Positions 63,455 to 64,000 of a stretch of 64,000 bases of DNA are shown here, one piece after another (position 1 is the first letter of the stretch; every line of letters begins with the position of its first letter). The notes beneath the pieces were generated by a model that was given only the letters and a program-made list of their open reading frames with translations, was not told the DNA's origin and ran no database searches. A program made the position numbers and the translations under genes. The stretch comes from Effrenium voratum. Lineage: Eukaryota; Sar; Dinophyceae; Suessiales; Symbiodiniaceae. The DNA lies in contig CAUJNA010001213.1 of assembly GCA_963377175.1 (NCBI GenBank), positions 62,001 to 126,000 of the forward strand, written 5' to 3'.

Positions 63455-63555
63455 TGGTGCCCTTCTCTCCCGTTTCTTTCTTGGGGGTTTTCCTAATAAA
63501 ATAGACTACAGGGAAACAGGGCACCCTTATTCTAACCCTCTACTGGAGGACCTAG
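63455..63555. mobile_element. Family B element (left end diverged)
   Basis: gggggttttcctaataaaat, agactacagggaaacagggc, acccttattctaaccctcta, ctggaggacctag. Confidence 0.75.
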
Positions 63556-63901
63556 ACCCATCAGTTTTCGATTGACAGCAGGACTAGACCCGAAAAACGG
63601 CCCTTCCCTCGGCCCAATGATCATGGCAGTGCAAAGCGGGGGTGTTGGAAGATGATTTATTGTTGGAAAGACGCTAGAAAGGCAATTGCTATCCCTCCAC
63701 CCACCCCCCAACGCTTTGTTGGCCATTCGACAACCCATTGTCGAACAAAACGCAACAAACAAGACACATGAGTCGACCTTAGACGCGACCCTCATTTCAT
63801 AAGCAAGTGGCATTTGGCCACGAGCCCCAGAGCTTTTCCTTCTTGGGGGCCCTGTGGATCAACAAATCCAATACTAGAATAAAGCCACTTACCAACTAAT
63901 G
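63556..63901. other. No gene recognised
   Basis: Short - strand frames only, none recognisable. Confidence 0.4.
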
Positions 63902-63989
63902 CCAAGTGGGGGTGGCTCAAAATTAGTCGGTCCATGTTTCCACTTACCAGGGTTCCATTTTGGTACCGGTTTTTTGAGCCACAGCCAAG
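63902..63989. mobile_element. Family K hairpin element
   Basis: gtggctcaaaa and ttttttgagccacagccaag are inverted ends around tccatgtttccacttaccag, ggttccattttggtaccg. Confidence 0.6.
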
Positions 63990-64000
63990 TGGATTTTTGT

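Overview
This window looks like nuclear DNA of a dinoflagellate. The recognisable coding sequence is broken into very short exons (about 30-155 bp) separated by introns of several hundred to more than a thousand bases. The exons join in phase only if most introns start with GC or GA rather than GT and end in AG followed by G. All confident exons lie on the + strand. The introns are packed with short terminal-inverted-repeat elements, microsatellites and minisatellites. GC/GA donors, an AG|G acceptor rule, unidirectional genes and introner-like insertions are known dinoflagellate traits; the species cannot be told from this sequence.

Layout. 0-23 kb is mostly repeats: two arrays of a 61-bp satellite, G-rich and AT tracts, MITE-like elements, a pair of inverted 9-bp minisatellites at 16.6-17.5 kb and a 670-bp TG/CGTG tract at 22.5-23.2 kb. 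It holds one intronless ORF with a possible ASCH-like start (15.8 kb), one orphan exon with a sperm-tail PG-rich (SHIPPO) motif (17.75 kb), and a few weak exon candidates. From 23.7 to 36.1 kb, and again from 52.8 to 63.2 kb, lie the exons of one or two genes for an alpha-helical repeat protein. When spliced, most units are exactly 48 residues long, with a consensus close to xALxxLVxERxLKxLxxAI then ESGDExxLREAIxEAR then KxDLPxEEVExAQ.

Between those halves, 36.75-48.58 kb carries a nearly complete pirin gene (cupin-fold metalloprotein). I could rebuild 13 exons with phase-consistent junctions, including the HPHRGFE and NHSEM metal-ligand motifs and the C-terminal FGGWPWPSD signature. Exon 1 encodes a signal-peptide-like N terminus. 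The last repeat exon before pirin (ends 36084) and the first after it (starts 52776) join in phase and in repeat register. The pirin gene may therefore sit inside a 16.7-kb intron of the repeat gene on the same strand; two separate repeat genes flanking pirin are also possible.

I call at least ten families of short dispersed elements (A to K below). Several have clear terminal inverted repeats, and many copies start or end at, or within a few tens of bases of, a splice site. No RNA genes, CRISPR arrays, reverse transcriptases or transposases were recognised. All exon boundaries are hand-derived from reading phase, the AG|G rule and repeat register, with no transcript support.
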